DNA of 14,502 nucleotides, from assembly GCA_014376425.1 (NCBI GenBank), contig JACMRO010000108.1:1-14502 (forward strand), given 5' to 3'. The translations under genes were made by a program, and so were the position numbers. Below are positions 1 through 6,371 of this stretch, one piece after another. This stretch comes from Rubritepida sp. GTDB taxonomy: Bacteria > Pseudomonadota > Alphaproteobacteria > Acetobacterales > Acetobacteraceae. Under the pieces are notes generated by a model. The model was not told the DNA's origin and did no database searches. It worked only from the letters and a program-made list of their open reading frames with translations. Within the stretch, counting starts at the first letter, position 1. Every line of letters starts with the position of its first letter.

Positions 1-144
1 CGGCTGACCGCCAGCTTTGGCGTGGCCGAGCTGGACGGGGCACAGGGGCTGGAGGCGTTGCTGGCCGCGGCCGGTGCGGCGCTCTACGCCGCCAAGGCCG
101 CGGGGCGCGACTGCGTGCGCGTCAGCAAGCCCGCAGGCGCCTGA
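1..144 (+). CDS. C-terminal end of a GGDEF-domain protein (probable diguanylate cyclase), truncated by the window edge
   Basis: Only the last 47 codons are present; the gene begins upstream of the window and ends at a TGA at 142-144. The visible protein reads TASFGVAEL, then a run ending ALYAAKAAGRDCVRV. This matches the end of GGDEF domains, which have a T-x-S-x-G-[VI]-A strand followed by a helix with A-L-Y-x-A-K-x-x-G-R-[ND]-x-V. Proteins with this domain usually make cyclic di-GMP from two GTP. The GG(D/E)EF active-site loop itself lies outside the window, so catalytic competence cannot be judged, nor can any N-terminal sensor. The gene converges on the substrate-binding-protein gene, with 151 bp between the stops. 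Confidence 0.8.
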   Translation, partial: RLTASFGVAELDGAQGLEALLAAAGAALYAAKAAGRDCVRVSKPAGA

Positions 145-209
145 TTTGACCGGCCACCAGGGCGCTTAGTTCATCGGTAGGGGCGGCCGCCGGCCTGCAT
201 GCCCCCAAG

Positions 210-293
210 CCGCTATCCCTGTCCCCTCGCGGCTGCCCCTCGCCGCTGCCCCTGGCCGCTGACCACTGGCCCTACTTGCTGTTCCTGGCCGCT
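210..293. repeat. Degenerate GC-rich tandem repeat, about 13-bp period, in the convergent intergenic gap
   Basis: Between the GGDEF stop and the substrate-binding-protein stop lies a run of imperfect units resembling CCGCTGCCCCTGG. The trinucleotide GCT recurs at 212, 232, 245, 258, 278 and 291, that is, at steps of 20, 13, 13, 20 and 13. The array ends three bases before the stop codon of the minus-strand gene. It has no credible coding content. It may be a slippage-generated array or part of a degraded transcription end region; no clear U-tract terminator is visible. Confidence 0.5.
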
Positions 294-295
294 GT

Positions 296-1522
296 TCACA
301 CCAGCGGGCAGCCGCCCTCGGCGACGGGGCGGAAGGCGTCCTCCGCGGCCACCGTCGATTTCAGGGTGTAGAAATCCCAAGGACCACGCGATTCAGATGG
401 TGCCTTCACCGAGAACAGGTGCGCCGGGTGGATCTTTCGATTGTCCTCGCGGATGCGGCCGGGGCCGAAGGCGTCGTCATCGGTCGGCATCGCCTTCATC
501 CGCGCGATCACCTCCGCGCCGCTGGCCTTCGCCCGCGCCTGACCCAGCTCGGCCACCGCCTTGAGGTAGTGAACGACGCAGGAATAGGTGCCGGCGTGTT
601 CCTGGCTGGGCATGTTGTCTGGCGTGCGGGCAAGGATCTTCGTGGCAAGCCGGCGGGTGCGGTCGTTCAGGTCGTGGTAGTACACCTCGCTCAACAACAT
701 GCCCTGCGCGGCTTCGAGGCCAATGCCGCGAATGTCCTGCACGAACATCACCATGCCAGCCAGCATCTGGCCGCGCCGGGTCAGGCCGAATTCATGCGCC
801 TGCTTGACGCAGTTCACCATGTCGCCCGCCGCCATCGCCAGGCCGACGACCTTGGCGCGACTGGCCTGCGCCGCGAGCAGGAATGAGGAGAAGTCGGTGG
901 TGCCGGGGAAGGGAAAGCGGGTGCTGCCCAGCATGCGGCCGCCGGCGCGGGTGACGAAACCGCCGGTGTCGCGCTCCAGCTGATGGCCGAAGGCGTAGTC
1001 GGCGGTGATGAAGAACCAGCTGTCGCCGCCGGCGCGTACGGAAGCGCCGCCAACCACATTGGCGAACATCCAGGTGTCGTAGGTCCAGTGGATGGTGTGC
1101 GAGGAACATTGCGCACCGGTCAGCGCCGACGACGCGGCGCCGGAATTGAGTTGGATGCGGTCCTTGTCCTTCACCAGATTGGCGACCGCCAGCGCCACGG
1201 CGGAATTGTTGACCTCGCAGATCATGTCCACGCCATCCTGGTCGAGCCAGCGGCGGGCCAGGGCGAGGGCGGCGTCGGGCCGGTTCTGGTGGTCGCCCTG
1301 CAGCACCTCGATGCGGAAGCCGCGGTCACGCAGGCCGCTATCGACCACCGCCTGCTCGGCGCAGGCCAGGGAGGTGGGGCCGGAGGTGGAACGATAGGGA
1401 CCTGAGAAATCGGCCAGCACGCCGATGCGGATGGGCGGCTGCTGCGCACGTGCAGCACCCGGCAGGGCGGCCAATGGCAGGGCGGCGCCGGCAATGGCAG
1501 CGCGGCGGGTGACATGGGGCAT
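296..1522 (-). CDS. Exported ABC-transporter substrate-binding protein, Leu/Ile/Val (type I periplasmic binding) family
   Basis: The 408-residue product starts with a Tat-like signal peptide: TRR at residues 5-7, a hydrophobic stretch of about 8-20, and likely cleavage after ARA at 24-26. The mature protein opens with PIRIGVLADFSGPY, the usual first strand of Peripla_BP_6 / LivK-type proteins. It continues with family-like blocks around VNNSAVALAVANLV, a YAFGHQ segment and a C-terminal domain ending WDFYTL. Such proteins bind amino acids, urea, short amides or aromatic acids in the periplasm and deliver them to an ABC permease. The ATG at 1520-1522 is preceded by a strong GGAGGAA ribosome binding site. 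No permease or ATPase gene is adjacent, so this is an orphan component here. The divergent deacylase gene makes an N-acyl amino acid a possible ligand, which is inference only. Confidence 0.9.
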   Translation of the reverse strand: MPHVTRRAAIAGAALPLAALPGAARAQQPPIRIGVLADFSGPYRSTSGPTSLACAEQAVVDSGLRDRGFRIEVLQGDHQNRPDAALALARRWLDQDGVDMICEVNNSAVALAVANLVKDKDRIQLNSGAASSALTGAQCSSHTIHWTYDTWMFANVVGGASVRAGGDSWFFITADYAFGHQLERDTGGFVTRAGGRMLGSTRFPFPGTTDFSSFLLAAQASRAKVVGLAMAAGDMVNCVKQAHEFGLTRRGQMLAGMVMFVQDIRGIGLEAAQGMLLSEVYYHDLNDRTRRLATKILARTPDNMPSQEHAGTYSCVVHYLKAVAELGQARAKASGAEVIARMKAMPTDDDAFGPGRIREDNRKIHPAHLFSVKAPSESRGPWDFYTLKSTVAAEDAFRPVAEGGCPLV

Positions 1523-1567
1523 GCGGTTCCTCCGGTTTTAGCGATGTTGCGGCGGGGCAGGGGCAAG

Positions 1568-1606
1568 GTCCAGGGGCGGTGTCCAGAAGCGGGGTCCAAG
1601 CGGCCT
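1568..1606. repeat. Three 13-bp direct repeats (GTCCA-x3-GCGG-like) in a divergent promoter region
   Basis: GTCCA occurs at 1568, 1581 and 1594, spaced exactly 13 bp apart. The first two units share GTCCA-xxx-GCGG; the third is GTCCAAGCGG. The array sits in the 177-bp gap between the divergent starts of the substrate-binding-protein gene (1522) and the deacylase gene (1700). Iterated direct repeats in such a place could bind a regulator shared by both genes. They could equally be another of this window's short-period arrays. No regulator gene is adjacent. Confidence 0.45.
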
Positions 1607-1699
1607 GGCGCTCTACGCCGCGGGCCGATGCCATCGCCGCGGGCCAGGGTGGCATTCGCTTGCCGCCCTGATAGGGTTGCGCAGGACAGGATTTTTGCC

Positions 1700-3247
1700 A
1701 TGGCTTTTCGCTGCGACCTCATCATCCGGGATGCCACCGTCATCGACGGCACCGGGGCGCCCCGCTTTAAGGGCGACGTGGCGGTAAACGGCGACCGGAT
1801 CATGGCGGTGGGCGACCTTTCCGCGGCAGCCGGGCAGCGCGAGGTGATCGCCACCGGCCTGGCCCTGGCGCCAGGCTTCATCGATGCCCACACGCATGAT
1901 GACCGCGCGGTGCTGTGCGGCCCCGCATGCCAGCACTGCAAGGTCAGCCAGGGCGTCACCACCGTCGTCGTCGGCAATTGCGGCGTGTCGCTGGCGCCTT
2001 TGCGGATGAGCCGCCGCCCGCCGCCGCCGCTCGACCTGCTGGGCGATGAAAGCTGGTTCACCATCGGCAGCTTCGCCGAATACGCCGAAGCGCTGGAGAA
2101 GCGCCCCACCAACGTCAACACGCTGGCCTTTTGCGGCCACATGTCTCTACGGGTCGAGGCGATGGCCGGCGACGTGTACCGGGCCGCCAATGACCGCGAA
2201 ATCGCCGCCATGCAGGCCCGGCTGGCGGAGGCGCTGGCGCAGGGCGCGGCTGGCTTCACCACCGGCCTGTACTACGCCCCCAACGCGCAGGCGACGACCG
2301 ACGAGGTGATCGCGGTGGGCGAGGCGCTGCGCACCCATGGCGGCATCTACATGACGCATATGCGCGACGAGGCGGATGAGGTGCTGGCCAGTATCCGGGA
2401 AACGCTGCGCATCGGTCGCGAATGCGGCCGGGGCTCAACGAACCGCGACAGCGGCCGCGAGAGCGGCCGGGGCTCAACGAACCGCGACAGCGGCCGCGAG
2501 AGCGTTGGCGACAAGCCAGTCGAGGTCATCATCAGCCACCACAAATGCTCCATGCCCGAAAACTTCGGTCGGGCGCGGGAAACGCTGGCGCTGATCGACA
2601 GCCTGGGCCAGGACCAGCCGGTAGCCTTCGACGTCTATCCCTACCCCGCCGGCTCCACCGTGATGATGCCCGAGCGGCTGCGGCAGGACGTGCCGGTGCA
2701 GATCACCTGGTCTGTCCCGCACCCCGAACAGGCCGGGCGCGACCTGGACGACGTGGCCCGCGAATGGGGCATGACGCGAAAGGCCGCGGCGGAAAGGCTG
2801 CTGCCGGCCGGCGCCATCTATTTCCAGATGGATGAAGCCGATGTCCGCCGCATCATGGCCCACCCCCGCAGCATGATCGGCTCTGACGGCATCCCGCATG
2901 ACGCGGTGCCCCACCCCCGGCTGTGGGGTACTTTCCCGCGCGTGCTTGGCCATTACGTGCGGGAGGTCGGGCTGTTCAGCCTGGAGACCGCGATCCACAA
3001 AATGACCGGGCGCACGGCCGCAGTGTTCGGCCTGCCCGGCCGCGGCACCATCCGGCCCGGCAACTTCGCCGACCTGGTGCTGTTCGACCCGGCGACTGTG
3101 GCCGACCGCGCCACCTACGCAAACCCTACCCTGACATCGCTCGGCATCCACAGCGTCTGGGCCAATGGCGAACAGACGCTGGACCCGGCCGGGCTGACCG
3201 GCGCGGCACCCGGGCGCTTCATCCGCAACCCCAGGCTCGCGGCATGA
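1700..3247 (+). CDS. N-acyl-D-amino-acid deacylase (D-aminoacylase, amidohydrolase superfamily) with an in-frame repeat insertion
   Basis: The 515-residue product hydrolyses N-acyl-D-amino acids to a free D-amino acid and a carboxylate. It begins as the family does, with a D-L-I-I-R-D-A-T-V-I-D-G-T-G strand, then HTHDD (metal ligands H64 and H66), GNCG (C94), MTHMRDE (H220), ISHHKC (H280) and IGSDGI (catalytic D396). Compared with the Alcaligenes enzyme (H67, H69, C96, H220, H250, D366), the last two residues are each shifted by exactly +30. That is an insertion between H220 and H280, mostly encoded by two 39-bp repeats (residues 242-267). The ATG at 1700 has AGGACAGG upstream. An earlier in-frame ATG at 1514 would add 62 residues that look non-coding. 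The stop overlaps the next gene as ATGA. All catalytic residues are present, so activity is plausible, but the insertion could alter it. Confidence 0.92.
   Translation: MAFRCDLIIRDATVIDGTGAPRFKGDVAVNGDRIMAVGDLSAAAGQREVIATGLALAPGFIDAHTHDDRAVLCGPACQHCKVSQGVTTVVVGNCGVSLAPLRMSRRPPPPLDLLGDESWFTIGSFAEYAEALEKRPTNVNTLAFCGHMSLRVEAMAGDVYRAANDREIAAMQARLAEALAQGAAGFTTGLYYAPNAQATTDEVIAVGEALRTHGGIYMTHMRDEADEVLASIRETLRIGRECGRGSTNRDSGRESGRGSTNRDSGRESVGDKPVEVIISHHKCSMPENFGRARETLALIDSLGQDQPVAFDVYPYPAGSTVMMPERLRQDVPVQITWSVPHPEQAGRDLDDVAREWGMTRKAAAERLLPAGAIYFQMDEADVRRIMAHPRSMIGSDGIPHDAVPHPRLWGTFPRVLGHYVREVGLFSLETAIHKMTGRTAAVFGLPGRGTIRPGNFADLVLFDPATVADRATYANPTLTSLGIHSVWANGEQTLDPAGLTGAAPGRFIRNPRLAA
2424..2501 (+). 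repeat. Two perfect in-frame 39-bp tandem repeats inside the deacylase gene
   Basis: Copies at 2424-2462 and 2463-2501 are identical. Each opens with GCGGCCGGGGCTCAACGAAC, and each carries GCGGCCG near its start and CGGCCGC near its end, so a copy could fold back on itself. At 39 bp (13 codons) the element keeps the reading frame and encodes GRGSTNRDSGRE-type sequence, which is polar and unlike the surrounding enzyme. It lies in the loop between two metal-binding strands of the barrel. No other copy was seen in this window. Confidence 0.9.
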
Positions 3248-3672
3248 GTGATCCGCGGCCGGAGGGCCGCGCCGTCGCTGGCATGCAGCCGGGCACCATG
3301 CGTCGTGCCATCCTGCTCGGCCTGATCCTGGCCATGGCGGTGGGCATTGTCTCCTGGCTGATCGGTGCCAACAAGCCGCGCACGGCCATCGAGGAATATC
3401 TGCGACAGGGTGAGCGGGCCGGCGCCGCGGCGCTGGCCCGCGATATCGCGCAATGGGCGCCGACCGGGGCCGACCCCGGGCCCGCGGTGCAGCGGCTCAC
3501 CGCCATCGGTTTTTCCTGCGCAGCGCCCGGCGGCAGTTCGGGCGACTGGGTCTGCACCGTGCGCGTGCCCGACCGGGAGCGGCGGCTGACCACCATGACG
3601 GCAGTGCTGCGGGCACAGAATGGCGTGCTGGCCGGCGTCGCGACCTCGATCACGGTCCGCAACGCTCAGTAG
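3244..3672 (+). CDS. Small membrane-anchored protein with C-x11-C motif, first of three related genes, function unknown
   Basis: I do not recognise a named family. The 142-residue product has a short basic N-terminus and one hydrophobic segment at about residues 21-41 (AILLGLILAMAVGIVSWLIG). The rest is a soluble domain, predicted to lie on the periplasmic side. Its key feature is GFSC-x11-C (C92 and C104, with W102 two residues before the second Cys), followed by VRVP and an amphipathic end. Residues 64-92 align without gaps with residues 59-87 of the product of 3801-4247, with identity at L, A, P, G, G, L, G, F and C. The two Cys could form a disulfide outside the cytoplasm. The ATG at 3244 overlaps the deacylase stop (ATGA), pointing to co-translation. 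Later ATGs at 3283 and 3298 are possible starts. Confidence 0.72.
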   Translation: MSDPRPEGRAVAGMQPGTMRRAILLGLILAMAVGIVSWLIGANKPRTAIEEYLRQGERAGAAALARDIAQWAPTGADPGPAVQRLTAIGFSCAAPGGSSGDWVCTVRVPDRERRLTTMTAVLRAQNGVLAGVATSITVRNAQ

Positions 3673-3734
3673 CCAGCCTGGCGACAAGCGATGACATGTC
3701 GTGCGCGGCCGTGACAACGCTCAACAACGCTCAA
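3660..3734 (+). repeat. Repeated CAACGCTCA decamer after the first small Cys gene
   Basis: CAACGCTCAA occurs twice in perfect tandem at 3715-3724 and 3725-3734. A further copy differing in the last base (CAACGCTCAG) sits at 3660-3669, across the end of the preceding gene. The array lies ahead of the next start codon in a 128-bp gap. It could be an operator or a small slippage product; the sequence alone does not decide. Confidence 0.4.
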
Positions 3735-3764
3735 CACCCTTCTTACATGTCCGTGAGTTAGACC

Positions 3765-3795
3765 TTCCCCATCGCAGTCACTCATGGATGGGGAA
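3765..3795 (+). promoter_or_regulatory. Hairpin sequestering the ribosome binding site of the 3801 gene
   Basis: TTCCCCATC (3765-3773) and GATGGGGAA (3787-3795) form a perfect 9-bp inverted repeat with a 13-nt loop. The right arm contains the GGGGA that would serve as Shine-Dalgarno sequence, six bases before the ATG at 3801. In mRNA the stem would hide the ribosome binding site, so the structure could control translation (temperature, RNA or protein dependent). There is no U-tract, which argues against a terminator. A DNA operator is the alternative. Confidence 0.5.
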
Positions 3796-3800
3796 ACACC

Positions 3801-4247
3801 ATGAACATCACTTTCGAGGCACTCAGGACCTTTCGAACCGCTACGGTCGCGGTGGCCATTATCTTTTCGGGGCTGGCCAGCTATGCCTCGCTCGCCGGCG
3901 GGCCCGAGCAGGTGCGGCCGCAAAACGAAGCGCAGCGCTTTATGTCGTCCGGCCTGTACAACTCCGAAAGCCGGCTGGCGCAGGAGCTCAACCTGCTGCA
4001 CCCCGTGGGCAGCCACGCCGGCAGCCTGCTGAGCCACCTGGCGCGTGGCGGCTTCGACTGCCAGGCGGACATGCGCAACATTGGCAGTTACGTCTGCACG
4101 TTCAGCCGGCCGCTATCATTCCAGCGGGTGGCACGGCTGGGGACGACTGTGAACACAAGTGGCCGCCTTATCACAGGTATCAGCCCCTCGCTGCGGGTGA
4201 CCCAGGCACCGGCGGTGCAGCCCAGCCAGCCCCTGACGGCGCTGTGA
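3801..4247 (+). CDS. Small exported or membrane-anchored protein with C-x11-C motif, second of three related genes, function unknown
   Basis: No named family is recognised. The 148-residue product has an N-terminal hydrophobic segment (about residues 14-33) with basic residues ahead of it, acting as signal peptide or anchor. A helical region follows, then GFDC-x11-C (C87 and C99, with Y97 two residues before the second Cys). The stretch from LAQEL to GFDC is 29 residues long, the same as LARDI to GFSC in the product of 3244-3672, and shares nine identical positions, so the two are probably paralogues. The start is well supported by GGGGA six bases upstream, but that site lies in a hairpin. 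The end is rich in P, Q and T. The stop overlaps a possible GTG start of the next gene (GTGA). Confidence 0.72.
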   Translation: MNITFEALRTFRTATVAVAIIFSGLASYASLAGGPEQVRPQNEAQRFMSSGLYNSESRLAQELNLLHPVGSHAGSLLSHLARGGFDCQADMRNIGSYVCTFSRPLSFQRVARLGTTVNTSGRLITGISPSLRVTQAPAVQPSQPLTAL

Positions 4248-4297
4248 GCGCGCCGGTGCCGAACAAGAGCGAGCGGGTGGTGGAGGGCGCTGCCGCC

Positions 4298-4570
4298 ATG
4301 CGCGCCCTTCGGATCATGCTGCTGGCATTGGCTGTCCTCTGCCTGGGCGCGAGCGTCGTTGCCTATGCCTGGGGCGATGAGAGCCCCTGGAGCGTCGGCG
4401 GCGAAGAACAGGCCCTGCAGCTGCGGGCCTTGCGACAGCAGGGGATGGAATGCCAGCCGCGCCCCGGCCGGCCGGCGATGTTCGACTGCCAGGTCAGGCT
4501 ACCCGGCCAACCGGGCGCAGACCCCATCGCGCTACCGGGCTGGCTGCACCCAGGCGCCGAGCGGATCTGA
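4298..4570 (+). CDS. Short membrane-anchored protein with C-x11-C motif, third of three related genes, function unknown
   Basis: The 90-residue product has a basic start (MRALR), one hydrophobic segment at about residues 6-26 and a short soluble domain with GMEC-x11-C (C52 and C64, F62 two residues before the second Cys), then VRLP. The motif matches the two genes before it in spacing and aromatic position, and VRLP matches VRVP in the first gene. It lacks most of the region preceding the motif and is the shortest of the three. The ATG at 4298 is chosen because GGAGGG lies ten bases upstream. A GTG at 4244, overlapping the previous stop as GTGA, would add 18 polar residues and is a real alternative. 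Function is unknown; a disulfide-bearing periplasmic protein is inferred. Confidence 0.6.
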   Translation: MRALRIMLLALAVLCLGASVVAYAWGDESPWSVGGEEQALQLRALRQQGMECQPRPGRPAMFDCQVRLPGQPGADPIALPGWLHPGAERI

Positions 4571-4576
4571 CCGGGG

Positions 4577-4624
4577 CCCCCTGGGCTTCCCCTGGGCCGC
4601 CCCGTGGGCCAACCCCTGGGCGAT
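4577..4624. repeat. Imperfect 12-bp tandem repeat (CCCCTGGGC core) downstream of the third small Cys gene
   Basis: The core CCC[CG]TGGGC recurs four times, with its central T at 4582, 4593, 4605 and 4617 (steps of 11, 12 and 12). The array starts seven bases after the stop codon at 4570, within the 181-bp gap before the ThDP-enzyme gene. The CCC and GGG runs could pair within the transcript and form GC-rich hairpins, but no T-run follows. The rest of the gap shows no convincing promoter or gene. Confidence 0.5.
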
Positions 4625-4751
4625 CCTGTGACCCAAACCAAGGTTGGCACATCGGAACCTCCCCGACCCGATGCGCCGCACCGCCCCGGGCGGACCCGCA
4701 AGGGTTCGCCTGGGGCTTCTCCATGCCGGCTGGCGCGGGCAAGGTGACAGC

Positions 4752-6371
4752 ATGCCCAGCGCCGCCGCCCGACTCGTCCAGTTCCTCAGTGCGCGCGGGG
4801 TTGACCGGGCTTGGTGCGTGCCAGGCGAAAGCTACATCGCGCTGCTGCATGCGCTCCATCCCAGCCAGGGGTCGGGTATCGACCTGGTGGTGGCGCGCCA
4901 TGAGGGCGGCGCGGGCTTCGCGGCGCTGGCCGACGCCAAGCTGAGCGGCCGGCCTGGCGTGGTCCTGGTCAGCCGTGGTCCTGGCGCCTGCAACGCCGCC
5001 ATCGCGCTGCACGCGGCCGAGCAGGATTGCGTGCCCCTGATCCTGCTGGTCGGCCAGGTCGAGGCGCGCGACCTGCGCCGGCGGGCATTCCAGGAAATCG
5101 ACTACAGCGCGATGTTCGGTACTATCGCGAAGTGGGTGGGCGAGGCGCGCACGCCCGAGGCGGTGCCCGGGCTCATCGCACGCGCCTGGGCAATGGCGAC
5201 CCAGGGCGTACCCGGCCCAGTGGTGCTGAGCCTGCCCGAGGACGTGCTGGCCATGGAATGCGCGGACGGGCCTCCGCACTGGTCCCCGCCCGGCGCCAGC
5301 CTGGCCGAACCCGCCCCGATCGCGGCACTGTTGGCGGCAGCCGAACGGCCTATCTTGCTGGCGGGTCACGGTTTCGAGGATGTGACGGGCGGCCGCCAGG
5401 CGGCGCTTCTACGCTTTGCCGAAGCGTGGCAGGTGCCGGTCGCGGTCAGCTTTCGCCGGCAATCACTGTTCCCGAATGCCCACCCGCTCTATGCCGGCGA
5501 CATGGGGTTGCGCAATCCGGCAGCGCAGCGTGAGGCCTTCGCCCAGGCGGATCTGGTCCTGGCCCTGGGCACCCGGCTGCATGACATCACCAGCCAAGGC
5601 TACGCCTGGCCGGCGACGGGGCAGGCGCTGGTGCATGTCTGCCGCGACGTCAGCCGGCTGGGCTGGGACTTCGCGCCGGTTCTCGCGTTGGATGTGGATG
5701 CGGCTGCCTTGCTGGCGACGTTTCCGCCCCCGCCCGCGCCGCCGCCCGGCCGCGCCGCCTGGAACCGGCGGTTACGCGCGCTGCATGTCGCCGATTGTCG
5801 CGTGGAGCGGCGCGACTGGTCGGACGGGCTGGCCTTTGGCGAGATCGCCGAGCTTGTAGGCCGGGTGGCGGCGCCCGATGCCATCGTGTCGCTCGATGCC
5901 GGCAGCTTTGCGGCCCCTTTCTATCGCCAGGTGGCCTGGAAGCCTGGCCAGCTGCTGCTGGCCAGCCAGTCCGGCGCCATGGGCTGCGGCATGCCCGGCG
6001 CGGTGGCGGCGGCATTGCGTTTCCCTGGTCGCCAGGTGATCTGCGCGCTGGGCGATGGCGGCGCGCTGATGACGGGGCAGGAGCTCGCCGTGGCACAGGC
6101 GCGCAGCGCCGCCATCAAGCTGCTGCTGGCCGATAATGGCAGCTATGGCAGCATCCGCATCCATCAGGAGCGGCAGCACCCCGGCGCCGTCAGCGGCACC
6201 GACCTGACCAATCCCGACCTGGCGGCGTGGTGCGCGGCCTTCAGGATGCCGGTGCTGCGGGTGGAGAGCCGGGCCGACTTCCCGGCGCTGGAGGCGGGGC
6301 TGGCCGCCCCCGGGCCTTTCGCGGCGGTGGTGCGGACGAGCCTGGAGTCGATCCTGCCGCGGATCCAGTAG
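4752..6371 (+). CDS. Thiamine diphosphate-dependent enzyme, acetolactate synthase large subunit-like
   Basis: The 539-residue product has the three-domain layout of the IlvB / pyruvate-oxidase / decarboxylase family. The N-terminal pyrimidine-binding domain has the activating glutamate E51 in RHEGGAGFAAL. A central domain follows, and the C-terminal domain has the ThDP/Mg motif starting GDGG at residue 434 and ending DN at 461-462. Family members condense or decarboxylate 2-keto acids. The exact substrate cannot be read here. No regulatory small subunit (ilvH/ilvN) is adjacent, and the protein is somewhat shorter than typical biosynthetic IlvB (about 560-600), so a catabolic or orphan role is more likely than valine synthesis. 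The ATG at 4752 has AAGGTGA upstream; an in-frame ATG at 4644 would add 36 non-family residues. The 3' end overlaps the convergent DUF2161 gene by 131 bp. Confidence 0.88.
   Translation: MPSAAARLVQFLSARGVDRAWCVPGESYIALLHALHPSQGSGIDLVVARHEGGAGFAALADAKLSGRPGVVLVSRGPGACNAAIALHAAEQDCVPLILLVGQVEARDLRRRAFQEIDYSAMFGTIAKWVGEARTPEAVPGLIARAWAMATQGVPGPVVLSLPEDVLAMECADGPPHWSPPGASLAEPAPIAALLAAAERPILLAGHGFEDVTGGRQAALLRFAEAWQVPVAVSFRRQSLFPNAHPLYAGDMGLRNPAAQREAFAQADLVLALGTRLHDITSQGYAWPATGQALVHVCRDVSRLGWDFAPVLALDVDAAALLATFPPPPAPPPGRAAWNRRLRALHVADCRVERRDWSDGLAFGEIAELVGRVAAPDAIVSLDAGSFAAPFYRQVAWKPGQLLLASQSGAMGCGMPGAVAAALRFPGRQVICALGDGGALMTGQELAVAQARSAAIKLLLADNGSYGSIRIHQERQHPGAVSGTDLTNPDLAAWCAAFRMPVLRVESRADFPALEAGLAAPGPFAAVVRTSLESILPRIQ

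Noticed and set aside
180..205. GGGGC...GCCCC inverted repeat as a terminator of the GGDEF gene
   Set aside because: The stem is only five bases, the loop is long and there is no T-run.
199..564. Plus-strand open frame of 121 codons opposite the substrate-binding-protein gene
   Set aside because: It is rich in P, R and S, spans the repeat array and lies antisense to a well-supported gene; this is typical of open frames in GC-rich DNA.
1514..1699. Longer deacylase starting at 1514
   Set aside because: The extra 62 residues are R/P/G-rich, overlap the divergent gene start and pass through the direct repeats; the start at 1700 has a ribosome binding site and the family N-terminus.
2424..2501. 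CRISPR-like direct repeats
   Set aside because: The two copies are directly adjacent with no spacer and lie in frame within an enzyme gene.
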